NCBI GenBank assembly: GCA_041572755.1
Contig: JBFFRY010000007.1
Coordinates: 31,125-95,124, forward strand
DNA from: JBFELU01 sp041572755
GTDB lineage: Bacteria > Actinomycetota > Acidimicrobiia > Spongiisociales > UBA11373
DNA: 64,000 bases
Direction: 5' to 3'
Both the position numbers and the translations under genes were made by a program. Within the stretch, counting starts at the first letter, position 1; every line of letters starts with the position of its first letter. The notes under the pieces were generated by a model. The model was not told the DNA's origin. It worked only from the letters and a program-made list of their open reading frames with translations, and made no database searches. Shown here one piece after another: positions 42,987-50,582 of this stretch.

Positions 42987-43307
42987 ATGGATCGCGTCAT
43001 TGTGGAGTGCTGCGCTCCCATCCTCGATGAGCCGTTGAGCTCGGAGGAAGCCGAACGGTTGGCCGGGTGGATGAAGGTCCTCGCCGACCCGGCCCGGCTT
43101 CGGCTGCTGAGCCTGATCGCCGCCGCAGGTGAGGCGTGCGCCTGCGATCTGGTGGAACCCATCGGTGTGGCCCAACCGACGGTGAGCCACCATCTCAAGG
43201 TGCTGACCGAGGCGGGTCTCGTGGAGCGCGAGCGACGGGGCCGCTGGGCCTTCTATCGCCCCGTGCCCGAACGCATGGCGATCCTCGCCAGGGCCCTCGG
43301 CGGATAG
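42987..43307 (+). CDS. ArsR/SmtB-family metalloregulator
   Basis: 106 residues with the winged-helix pattern LADPARLRLLSLI near 30-45 and recognition helix QPTVSHHLKVLTEAGLVERER. Metal-site cysteines are VECCAP near the N-terminus and ACACDL in helix 3, where E. coli ArsR has the arsenite-binding C-V-C. It probably derepresses on arsenite or a soft metal. ATG 42987 has no clear Shine-Dalgarno site. A 10-bp palindrome ATCCATGGAT (42983-42992) covers the start, and TCAATATGAAT lies just upstream; either may be operator. No arsenic resistance gene is adjacent. Confidence 0.88.
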   Translation: MDRVIVECCAPILDEPLSSEEAERLAGWMKVLADPARLRLLSLIAAAGEACACDLVEPIGVAQPTVSHHLKVLTEAGLVERERRGRWAFYRPVPERMAILARALGG

Positions 43308-43382
43308 ACCTCACGATTCGCTAACACTCTTCGAACAGGTCGCAGTCACCATGGTCGGCGAACAGCAACGATCGGAGTTCGC

Positions 43383-43991
43383 ATGAAGAGATCGCTCAAG
43401 ATCGTCCTCGTCGTTCTGGTGGTCGCCGCCCTCGCCGTTGGTGGTGTTGCCCTGGCGCAGACGGGCGGCGACGATGACTTCGCCGATCATCCCGGCTACC
43501 GGCACATGGTGGGCCTCCTCTCCGATCTGGTCGATCAGGGTGTGATCAGCCAGGCACAGGCCGAAGTGGTGGCGGAGCACCTGGTTCTCAACGCTCACCG
43601 GCCGGGCCGACCCGGCGTACCCCACGGGCGGGGTATCGATCTGCTCGAGGAAGCCGCCGACATACTCAACATGACGGTGGCAGACCTTCGGGAGCAGTTG
43701 AGGGCGGGATCGACCCTGGCCGAGATCGCCGGCGGTCAGAAGGGCGCGTTGATCGCCCAGCTGGTGGAAGCCGCCGAAGCCGAGGTCGAGGCGGCGTTCG
43801 ATGAAGGCAAGATCACGGAGGAGCAACGGGACCGGGCCCTCGAGACGGTCGCCGAACGGATCGCTCGGTTCGTGGAGGAGGGACCTCGCCGCCCGGGACC
43901 CCGATCCCACGGCCCGCATGGTGGTCCCGGCTTTGGAGGCCGGGGAGGCCCGCGATTCGGCCCCGGCATCGGCCCGGGACCCGGGACCTAG
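43383..43991 (+). CDS. Exported helical protein with Gly/Pro-rich tail
   Basis: 202 residues. A signal peptide (KIVLVVLVVAALAVGGVALAQ) leads into helical segments with the repeated pattern of D-x-G-x-I-[ST]-x-x-Q-A or -E-E-Q (LVDQGVISQAQAEVVAEHL and FDEGKITEEQRDRALETV), as in DUF2680/YckD-like exported proteins. The last 35 residues are a Gly/Pro/Arg tail. Function is unknown. It lies 75 bases after the ArsR gene and ends at a strong bidirectional hairpin. Confidence 0.75.
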   Translation: MKRSLKIVLVVLVVAALAVGGVALAQTGGDDDFADHPGYRHMVGLLSDLVDQGVISQAQAEVVAEHLVLNAHRPGRPGVPHGRGIDLLEEAADILNMTVADLREQLRAGSTLAEIAGGQKGALIAQLVEAAEAEVEAAFDEGKITEEQRDRALETVAERIARFVEEGPRRPGPRSHGPHGGPGFGGRGGPRFGPGIGPGPGT

Positions 43992-44010
43992 CGCAGCGAG
44001 CCGCCGACTG

Positions 44011-44035
44011 GAACGGGGCCCTTCGGGCCCCGTTC
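44011..44035. terminator. Bidirectional hairpin between convergent genes
   Basis: A perfect 11-bp inverted repeat GAACGGGGCCC (44011-44021) / GGGCCCCGTTC (44025-44035) with a TTC loop lies exactly between the ends of two convergent genes. No T tract follows in either direction. As a very stable stem at the convergence point it is a likely terminator for both. Confidence 0.7.
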
Positions 44036-45518
44036 ACGCGTCGTAGAGATGGTCGAGGTAGCGCTCGAGGAGGTCCTCGACGACCCCGCGTACCGGGAAC
44101 GAGGCGGCCATGCCGTAGAGAGGCACGCCTCCCTCGGTTCCCGCCGAGTCGGCGGCTTCGTCGGCCGCTCCGGCGAGATCGGTCAGGAAGCGTTCGGCGA
44201 CGCCATCGACGGTGTGGCGCAGCGTGACGGCCAGGTGGATCGCCGGGGGTCGCTGAAGACCGTTGAGGCTCCATCCCCGGGCCGACATCGATTCCATGAT
44301 CCTGTAGATGTCGGCTCGGTCGCTGGCGAAGGCGATCACCCACAGGGGGTCCCCGAGAACCCGCATTCCCTCCATGGCGCCGATGCCGTCCTTGATCACC
44401 GCCGCCGTCTCCAGGATGCACCTGGTGGCATCGAGATAGCCCTGCTCCCCGGTGGCGACCATCGCCGCCCAGCAGGCGGCGCTCAGCCCGCCCGGACGGC
44501 TTCCGGCCAGGGTTGGTGAGGCATAGAGCCCGCCGGGCCAGTCGGCCGAGGTGAAGTACTGGTGGCGCCGCAACGCCCGGTCGCGGTAGAGGACGACCGA
44601 GGTGCCCTTGGCCGCATACCCGTACTTGTGGGTGTCGGCCGACATCGAGGTGACACCCTCGACCCGGAAGTCGAAGGGCTCCACGTCGTGTCCGAGACGT
44701 TCCGCCCAGGGGAGGAGGAAACCGCCGAGGCAGGCGTCGACGTGCATCCCGATTCCCCGTTCGGCGGCCACGGCGGCAAGATCGGCGATCGGGTCGACGA
44801 CGCCGTGGGCGAACGAAGGGGCCGATCCGACCACGACGGCCGTGTTGCGCGTCACGGCCTCGGCCATGGCGGCCGGGTCGGCTCGGAAGCCGTCGTCCAC
44901 CGGGACGCGAACGGGGACGAGCCCGAAGTACTCGGCGGCCTTGTCGAACGCGGCGTGGGCGGTGACCGGGATCACTATCTCGGGTCGGGCGATGCCGCGG
45001 TCAGTCCGGGCCCGGTCCCGGTAGGCCTTCATGGCGAGGAGGATCGACTCGGTTCCACCCGACGTCACCGTTCCCACCGCGCCGGCACCGTTGAGCATGT
45101 GAGCGGTCATCGAGACGATGTCGGCCTCGAAGCGGACGGTGCTCGGCCACAGGTCGGCGTGGAGCGGGTTGCTCTGGGAGTGAAGCCCGTAGGCCGCGTT
45201 GAGGAACCCCACATGCTCGGGGTCGCCGTGATAGACCGCCCCCGACGCATACCCCGCCGCCCAGCGCCGCTCCTCGCCCTCGAGCGCAGTCCGCATCACC
45301 TCGAGGAGCGCTTGGCGGTCGCGCCCCTCCGTCGGAAGGCGGGGCGACTCCGGCAGCCCGGCCGGACGGAGCTCCTCCATCACGGAAGCCAGCATCTCGT
45401 CGTATTCCTGCTCGATGCGGCGGGCCACCGGGGGCAGGCGCTTGAGACCCCGGTAGAGGGCTGCTGCGAGACCCGACGGCAGGCGCGCCAGCGCCCGTTG
45501 GACGCGTTCCAGATCCAT
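44034..45518 (-). CDS. PLP-dependent decarboxylase/lyase, sphingosine-1-phosphate-lyase-like
   Basis: 494 residues of the group II decarboxylase fold. The PLP-lysine segment is SMSADTHKYGYAAKGTS near residue 295; other landmarks are GTVTSGGTESILLA near 150, VTAHAAFDKAAEYFG, MHVDACLGGF and GSRPGG. These match S1P-lyase and related bacterial proteins rather than aromatic amino acid decarboxylases. It cleaves a phosphorylated amino alcohol or decarboxylates an amino acid; the substrate is not determinable. ATG 45518 has TAGCGT six bases upstream and no Shine-Dalgarno site. It lies 9 bases downstream of the FGGY kinase gene. Confidence 0.85.
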   Translation of the reverse strand: MDLERVQRALARLPSGLAAALYRGLKRLPPVARRIEQEYDEMLASVMEELRPAGLPESPRLPTEGRDRQALLEVMRTALEGEERRWAAGYASGAVYHGDPEHVGFLNAAYGLHSQSNPLHADLWPSTVRFEADIVSMTAHMLNGAGAVGTVTSGGTESILLAMKAYRDRARTDRGIARPEIVIPVTAHAAFDKAAEYFGLVPVRVPVDDGFRADPAAMAEAVTRNTAVVVGSAPSFAHGVVDPIADLAAVAAERGIGMHVDACLGGFLLPWAERLGHDVEPFDFRVEGVTSMSADTHKYGYAAKGTSVVLYRDRALRRHQYFTSADWPGGLYASPTLAGSRPGGLSAACWAAMVATGEQGYLDATRCILETAAVIKDGIGAMEGMRVLGDPLWVIAFASDRADIYRIMESMSARGWSLNGLQRPPAIHLAVTLRHTVDGVAERFLTDLAGAADEAADSAGTEGGVPLYGMAASFPVRGVVEDLLERYLDHLYDA

Positions 45519-45527
45519 GAACCAACG

Positions 45528-47075
45528 CTACGCCGGCGGGTTGATCCGTGCGAAGAGGCGTCGGTTGGTGCGGTGGATCCGGCGGAAGACGTCGAAAGCC
45601 CGGTCGTAGACCTCACGGTGAGCGCCATCCGGCTCGTACGTCTCGGCGATCGGGATGAGGCTCTCGATGTCGTCTGCCCCGATGTGGCCGAGCGCCGCGT
45701 GAGCGAGGAGCCCGACCCCCCGAACGTTCACGAGGATCGGGTCGCGGGCACGCCGGATCGTGCGGCCCAGGACGTCGGCGTGGATCCGGCACCACAGCTC
45801 GCTCTGCGCACCACCCCCGGCCATGGTGATCGAGTCGAGCGTCCGCCCCGTGAAATGCTCCACCGCTCCGAGGAGCCAGCGCCCATTCAGGGCAACCCCC
45901 TCGAAGACCGAGCGCACCAGCTCGGATCGGCCGGTGTCGAGCGACACGTTGAAGAAGCCACCCCGGAGGGAGGAGTCCTCGACCGGTGTTCGCTCACCGT
46001 TCAGCCAGGGGGTGAAGACGATGCCCCCCGCCCCGGGGGACGATTCGGCTGCCGCCTCGTTGAGTTCTGCGTAGGCCTCGGGTCGGTCTCGTGCCGGATG
46101 GAGCACGTCGGCGAGGTGATCGATGCAGGCCCCCGCCGTTTCCTGCTCGTTGGCGATGAAATACCGGCTTGGGATCGGGGAGGGCAGGGAGGCGATGTTG
46201 CGGACCACGTCGGTCTTCTTGAAGGGAACGTGACACGAGATCCACGACGACGTGCCCACGTAGAGGTGGGGGACGAAGGGGGCGACCGCTCCCGATCCGA
46301 TCCCGGCCGAATGGAGATCCGGGGAGCCGCCCGTGACCGGGATACCCGCCCGAACCCCGAGGTGTTCCGCCGCGTCGCGTCGCAACGGCCCGACGATCTC
46401 GGTGGCCGGGATCAGGGGCGGGAGTTTGGCCCTCTCGATGCCGGCCATCCGGAGCAGGCCGCCGTCGTAGCGAACTGCGTCGGGATCGCGGTTGTCGGTG
46501 ATCCAATGGAGCGCGATCGAATCGAAGGTCGCCACGCTCCGCCCGGTGAGGCGAAGGTTGAGGTAGTCCTTGGGCTCGAGGAACGTCTCCGCCGCTCGGT
46601 AGAGATCGGGGTGACGGGTCTTGAGCCAGAGGATGTGGGCGATCGGGTCCTTGCCCGACTTACCCGGGGCACCACCCGTGAGGCGGATCCACCGCAGCAC
46701 CTTGCCGACGGAGTACCCCTCGAAGCGGATCGGGCCGCGGATCACGCGGCGGATCTCTGCGGCCCCGCGGTGGTCGAGCCAGATGATGGCGTTGCCGAGG
46801 GCCTCGCCTCGAGCCACGGGCACGGTGCCGGACCATTGGCTCGTGACCGCGACGACGGATACCGCGGCAGCTTCGGCGGGATGCGCCTCCGCCACCCGGC
46901 GGGACGCGGTTCCGATCGCTTGCCACCAGTCGTCGGGGACCTGCTCGGCGCCCCCATCGGGACTGAGGATGAGGCGGGTAGGAGCAAAGACCCCTCCGAG
47001 GGCCGTGCCGTCGTCGGCAACCAGCGCAACCTTGGGTCCGTGGGTGCCGAGGTCGACGGCAAGCGCCCATTGCAT
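45528..47075 (-). CDS. FGGY-family carbohydrate kinase, xylulokinase-like
   Basis: 515 residues. The N-terminal ATPase motif ALAVDLGTHGPKVALV, a substrate region SQWSGTVPVARGEALG and WLDHRG, then GGSPDLHSAGIGSGAV, FTPWLNGERTPVED and the C-terminal ATP-binding MAGGGAQSELWCRIHADVLG match FGGY kinases of the xylulokinase subgroup. It phosphorylates a sugar or polyol; the usual T-D in DxGT-T is replaced by DLGTHG, so the substrate may be atypical. ATG 47075 was chosen, with TACGTT six bases upstream; the frame upstream to 47408 reads the next gene out of phase. Confidence 0.85.
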   Translation of the reverse strand: MQWALAVDLGTHGPKVALVADDGTALGGVFAPTRLILSPDGGAEQVPDDWWQAIGTASRRVAEAHPAEAAAVSVVAVTSQWSGTVPVARGEALGNAIIWLDHRGAAEIRRVIRGPIRFEGYSVGKVLRWIRLTGGAPGKSGKDPIAHILWLKTRHPDLYRAAETFLEPKDYLNLRLTGRSVATFDSIALHWITDNRDPDAVRYDGGLLRMAGIERAKLPPLIPATEIVGPLRRDAAEHLGVRAGIPVTGGSPDLHSAGIGSGAVAPFVPHLYVGTSSWISCHVPFKKTDVVRNIASLPSPIPSRYFIANEQETAGACIDHLADVLHPARDRPEAYAELNEAAAESSPGAGGIVFTPWLNGERTPVEDSSLRGGFFNVSLDTGRSELVRSVFEGVALNGRWLLGAVEHFTGRTLDSITMAGGGAQSELWCRIHADVLGRTIRRARDPILVNVRGVGLLAHAALGHIGADDIESLIPIAETYEPDGAHREVYDRAFDVFRRIHRTNRRLFARINPPA

Positions 47076-47110
47076 GGGTGAAACGTACCGGGATCGTCTC
47101 CCCGTCGCGC

Positions 47111-47593
47111 CTAGTCGTCGGTGGTGATCAGCACGCCGCCCATCCGCACCACCGCCTCGATGTCGACGCGGGGACCGTCCTCGGGGAGGTCCACCGGGGG
47201 CGGGGTCCGCACCTCGACCTGACCGGCGACCGTGTCGACCGACACGTCGACCCGCCACGTCTCGGGGACGATGACGCGGATGCCTCCGAGGACCGCGCGG
47301 AGCGACAGTTCGCCCCCGGCCGGGTCCGGCGTGGTGTCTCGCAGGTCGATATCGATGCCGCCGAGCACGGCGGTGGCCCGGCCGGCACGGAAGATCGGCG
47401 CCCGGCACTCGAGGTTTCGTATCTCCCAGATGGCGGCGAGGCGGAAGTCGCCGCTGGCGGTGTCGGCGCTCCGCTCCAGTGCCCGTGAGACGGCCATGGC
47501 GACGACCCGCAGGATCGTGGAGGCCACGACGATCTTCATGAGGGTTCGACCGATGCGTCTCACCTCATCGAGAGTAGTGCCGGCGGCGGTCAC
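47111..47593 (-). CDS. LiaF-C-like (cell wall-active antibiotic response) protein
   Basis: 160 residues. After an N-terminal hydrophobic stretch (KIVVASTILRVVAMAV) the rest is a beta-helix-like repeat: RNLECRAPIFRAGRATAVLGGIDIDLRD and LRAVLGGIRVIVPETWRVDV, then VVRMGGVLI. This triple GG-[IV]-x-[IV] pattern is that of the LiaF C-terminal or DUF1707-associated domain linked to envelope-stress sensing. GTG 47593 has AGGAG four bases upstream. It is divergent from the HIT gene. Function here is unknown. Confidence 0.7.
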   Translation of the reverse strand: MTAAGTTLDEVRRIGRTLMKIVVASTILRVVAMAVSRALERSADTASGDFRLAAIWEIRNLECRAPIFRAGRATAVLGGIDIDLRDTTPDPAGGELSLRAVLGGIRVIVPETWRVDVSVDTVAGQVEVRTPPPVDLPEDGPRVDIEAVVRMGGVLITTDD

Positions 47594-47600
47594 CGGCTCC

Positions 47601-47606
47601 TAGGCT
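47601..47606 (+). promoter_or_regulatory. Likely -10 box of the HIT gene
   Basis: TAGGCT lies 6 bases before ATG 47613 with no Shine-Dalgarno site, as expected for a leaderless transcript. Confidence 0.45.
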
Positions 47607-47612
47607 CGGGTC

Positions 47613-48095
47613 ATGGATCTCCTCTGGGCAGGGTGGCGCAGCGACTACGTGAGGTCGGTCGGCGACGACGACACCGGCGGGTGTCTCTTCTGCCGTCTCC
47701 CCGAGTTCCCGGATGCCGAAGGGCTCATCCTCGAACGCGGCGAGACGGCATTCAGCGTGCTCAACCGATACCCCTACACGACCGGCCATCTGATGGTGAC
47801 GCAGTATCGACATGTGGCCGGGCTCGAGGATCTGCAACCGGCCGAGCGTGCCGAGGTGTGGGAGCTGCTCGAGCGGGGCCGGCGGGCACTCGTCGCGGCG
47901 ATGGCGCCCCACGGTTTCAACCTGGGCGCCAATCTGGGGAGGGTGAGCGGGGCCGGGATCCCCGATCACCTTCATTTCCATCTCGTCCCGAGGTGGTCCG
48001 GGGACACCAACTTCATGACCAGCGTCGGCGAGACTCGAGTCGTCCCAGAGGATCTCGGCGACACCTGGGAACGGTTGCGCCGGTCCCTGGGCTAG
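47613..48095 (+). CDS. HIT-family nucleotide hydrolase/transferase
   Basis: 160 residues. GGCLFCRLPEF near the N-terminus, the LNRYPYTTGHLMVTQYRHVAGL segment split by the domain core, and the histidine triad HLHFHLVPRW near 130 are diagnostic of HIT proteins in the Fhit/Ap4A phosphorylase-like branch, which act on dinucleoside polyphosphates. It is divergent from the LiaF-like gene. A degraded second HIT fragment occurs at 59555-59735. Confidence 0.9.
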   Translation: MDLLWAGWRSDYVRSVGDDDTGGCLFCRLPEFPDAEGLILERGETAFSVLNRYPYTTGHLMVTQYRHVAGLEDLQPAERAEVWELLERGRRALVAAMAPHGFNLGANLGRVSGAGIPDHLHFHLVPRWSGDTNFMTSVGETRVVPEDLGDTWERLRRSLG

Positions 48096-48192
48096 AGGCG
48101 AGATCGGACCGCCATGACGGTGGCCCACCGTGGCTTCTTCGCGGAAGGTGCTTACGTTGCAGCAGGAGAGTCCACCGGTTGAGGAGAGCGCA

Positions 48193-49056
48193 GTGAGCAG
48201 AAGGATGATGATCGCAGTGGTGGCGGTGGTGCTGGCAGGCACCGTCGCCGTGCCCACCACCGTGGCTCTGGCGCACCGCGACGGCGAAGAGGGAGCCGAC
48301 AAGGTCTGCTTCGAGTTCGATGAGCTCGGCCTGCCATCGTTGGGCAGGGGGGAGCGCCCCCTCTTCGACGACTTCGAGGGGGGCCCGCTGTTCGGCGGCG
48401 AGCTCCCGTTCGGCGAGCTCCTGGAGGAACTGGGGGGGATGCTCGAGGAGTTCCCCATCGAAGACTTGATCGCCTACTTGATGGGCGGAGGCGAAGGCCC
48501 GTTCGGGTTCTTCGAGGAGTTCGAGGGCGAGCTCCCGGAGGATCTCGAGGGCTTGTTGGATGAGGGGGGCCCGCTGTTCGGCGGCGAGCTCCCGCTCGAT
48601 GGGGTCCTGGAGGAGCTGGGGGGGATGCTCGAGGAGTTCCCCATCGAAGACTTGATCGCCTTCTTGATGGGCGGAGGCGAGGGCCCGTTCGGGTTCTTCG
48701 AGGAGTTCGAGGGCGAGCTCCCCTTCGGCGGGCCGCCGCCCCCGCCCGGTGGTCGGGGTCCCTTCGATCTCGGCCCGGGGGAGGGCGTGGTGTGTGTGCC
48801 GACGCCGGCAGCCCGCGCCGAGACACTCCGGAGCCGGGCGGCCCGGCTGCTGGAGGCGATGCGGGACGCCGGCCTGGACGTCGGCACGGAGTCGATCGAG
48901 GTCGTCGTGCCGGTCTGGGATGAGGACGATCCGGCGGTCACGGAGTTCCTGCGCGACTACCTGACCGGTCGTCCGGTGTCCGGGCCGGTGGAGTCCGGAG
49001 TGGATCGAGTCGAGTTCCCCCTGGATCTCGGCGACCTCACCGAGGAGAGCGAGTAG
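48193..49056 (+). CDS. Exported acidic protein with internal 62-residue duplication
   Basis: 287 residues. The signal peptide (MMIAVVAVVLAGTVAVPTTV, cleavage near ALA) is followed by very acidic sequence. Two near-identical blocks of about 62 residues contain GGPLFGGELP, LEELGGMLEEFPIEDLIA and GGGEGPFGFFEEFEGELP. A proline-rich linker leads to a globular C-terminus (RAARLLEAMRDAGLDVGTES, VVVPVWDEDDPAVTEFLRDY). GTG 48193 follows GAGGAGAG; the longer frame to 48130 lacks a site. Composition suggests a cell-wall-associated or metal/surface-binding role, but no family was recognised. Confidence 0.75.
   Translation: MSRRMMIAVVAVVLAGTVAVPTTVALAHRDGEEGADKVCFEFDELGLPSLGRGERPLFDDFEGGPLFGGELPFGELLEELGGMLEEFPIEDLIAYLMGGGEGPFGFFEEFEGELPEDLEGLLDEGGPLFGGELPLDGVLEELGGMLEEFPIEDLIAFLMGGGEGPFGFFEEFEGELPFGGPPPPPGGRGPFDLGPGEGVVCVPTPAARAETLRSRAARLLEAMRDAGLDVGTESIEVVVPVWDEDDPAVTEFLRDYLTGRPVSGPVESGVDRVEFPLDLGDLTEESE
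48381..48752 (+). repeat. Tandem 186-bp duplication within the exported-protein gene
   Basis: The sequence starting GGGCCCGCTGTTCGGCGGC at 48381 recurs at 48567, a period of 186 bases (62 codons). Long identical stretches such as the codons for EEFPIEDLIA are shared, so the duplication is recent or kept uniform by gene conversion. Confidence 0.85.
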
Positions 49057-49173
49057 CCGGGTTCCGGTGGTGGCGGGGCGCCTGCCACCGGGGCGAGCTG
49101 CACCGTCCGACTGCCGGTCCGTGCCCGGGGCGGTCGGTAGGGTGGTGAGCCGCCGACGTCGGTTTGGAGGCCC

Positions 49174-49950
49174 GTGACCGACTCCCAAGGGTTCCAGTCG
49201 TCCGAGTACCTGTCCTATCGGGACGGGGTGGCCGAGGCCGTGTCCGGCGGGGTGATCGAGGAGGGCTCGGTGTGCATCTTCGTGAACGGGGAGGAGTTGG
49301 CCTCCTTCCTGTGCACCCCCCGGGACCTCGATGAGCTCGCCATCGGGTTCCTGCGATCGGAGGGCTTCATCGATGGGATGGGCGACATCGAGTCGCTCAC
49401 CCTGTCGCGGAACGACACTTGCGTGGACGTGATCGTCGCCAAGGAGTTCGTGTCGCCGGTCCGCCGCTTTCTCACCAGCGGATGTGGCGGCGGGGTCACC
49501 TTCGACGATCTGAGCGGCGGACTCGACCCGGTCACCGACGAGGTCGTGCTCTCGCCGGAGCAGATCACCGGGCTCATGCGGCAGCTCAGCGAGGCGTCCG
49601 AGCTGTATCGAGAGGTGCGCGGGGTCCACACCGGGGCGCTGAGTGACGGCGACCGGCTCGTGGTCGTGGCCCAGGACGTGGGCAGGCACAACACCATCGA
49701 CCGCCTGTGGGGCAAGGCGATGAAGGCCGGGCTCGATCCCGCCGGCCACGTGCTGGTCAGCTCCGGCCGCATCAGCTCGGAGATGATCACCAAGGCCGCC
49801 AAGATGCGGATCCCGGTGGCGGTCTCCCGGACCTCGCCGACCAGCCTCTCGGTGCGGCTCGCCGAAGCCTGGAACGTGACGCTCATCGGGTACGCCCGGG
49901 GGAGCCGCTTCCGGGTCTACGCCCACCCGGGACGGATCCGGGCCACCTGA
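49174..49950 (+). CDS. fdhD: Formate dehydrogenase maturation sulfurtransferase
   Basis: 258 residues matching FdhD: VNGEELASFLCTPRDLDELAIGFL split near 35-60, the loop cysteine region FLTSGCGGG near 105, RGVHTGAL near 150, AQDVGRHNTIDRLWGKA and SSGRISSEM. FdhD transfers sulfur from IscS to the molybdenum cofactor of formate dehydrogenase. GTG 49174 follows GGAGG. It lies directly upstream of the second formate dehydrogenase operon and probably serves both enzymes. The loop holds one cysteine rather than the C-x-x-C of E. coli FdhD. Confidence 0.93.
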   Translation: MTDSQGFQSSEYLSYRDGVAEAVSGGVIEEGSVCIFVNGEELASFLCTPRDLDELAIGFLRSEGFIDGMGDIESLTLSRNDTCVDVIVAKEFVSPVRRFLTSGCGGGVTFDDLSGGLDPVTDEVVLSPEQITGLMRQLSEASELYREVRGVHTGALSDGDRLVVVAQDVGRHNTIDRLWGKAMKAGLDPAGHVLVSSGRISSEMITKAAKMRIPVAVSRTSPTSLSVRLAEAWNVTLIGYARGSRFRVYAHPGRIRAT

Positions 49951-49993
49951 AGATCGGGTCGAAAGACCCTCCGAACCGTCCGGGGCCCATGAG

Positions 49994-49999
49994 TAGCCT
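49994..49999 (+). promoter_or_regulatory. Possible -10 box of the second formate dehydrogenase operon
   Basis: TAGCCT here would give transcription from about 50006, downstream of the possible nuoE start at 49989, and so supports ATG 50052 as the real nuoE start. The evidence is one hexamer. Confidence 0.3.
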
Positions 50000-50051
50000 T
50001 CCCCCTGATGGTGGACAGGATCTGTCGACGCCCGATCTTGCGGGCGCGCCT

Positions 50052-50582
50052 ATGACCGTTGAGCGCCCCAAGCTCCGCAAGTACGCCTACACGGGCGATC
50101 AGCTCACCGAGCCTCCACCCGAGGAGCTCGCCGCCATCCTCGAAGCCCATGTGGGAGAGCCGGATGCGCTCATCACGGTGCTCGAAGAGGTGCAGCGCCG
50201 TTTCGATTTCCTCGGCGAACAGCAACTTCGGTACGTTGCCCAAGGACTCGGGTTTCCGCTCGCCCGGGTGTTCGGCGTCGCCACGTTCTACAACCTCTTC
50301 CGCTTCGACCCGCCGGGCAAGCACCAGGTCAGGGTGTGCCGGGGCACGGCCTGCCACGTGAACGGCTCGGCGCTCATCCTCCACTACCTCGAGGACGAGC
50401 TGGGGATCGGGGTGGACGAGACCACCGCCGACGGTCTCTTCACGCTGCAGATGGTGGCGTGCGTCGGCGCCTGCAGTCTCGCCGCCGTGGTGGTGATCGG
50501 TGAACAGACCCACGGGCGGATGACACCCGATGGCACCGTTGAGATCGTCGGGGAGCTCGCCGCAGCGGAGGAGTCGGCATGA
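50052..50582 (+). CDS. NuoE-like [2Fe-2S] subunit of formate dehydrogenase
   Basis: 176 residues of the thioredoxin-like [2Fe-2S] family. The region LQYVAQGLGFPL-like (LRYVAQGLGFPLARVFGV) and ATFYNLFRF precede the four cluster cysteines in CRGTACHVNG and CVGACSLAAVV. It channels electrons at the NAD(H) end of the complex. ATG 50052 was chosen; ATG 49989 would add 21 residues. It heads nuoE-nuoF-fdhA, all coupled by overlaps. Confidence 0.9.
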   Translation: MTVERPKLRKYAYTGDQLTEPPPEELAAILEAHVGEPDALITVLEEVQRRFDFLGEQQLRYVAQGLGFPLARVFGVATFYNLFRFDPPGKHQVRVCRGTACHVNGSALILHYLEDELGIGVDETTADGLFTLQMVACVGACSLAAVVVIGEQTHGRMTPDGTVEIVGELAAAEESA

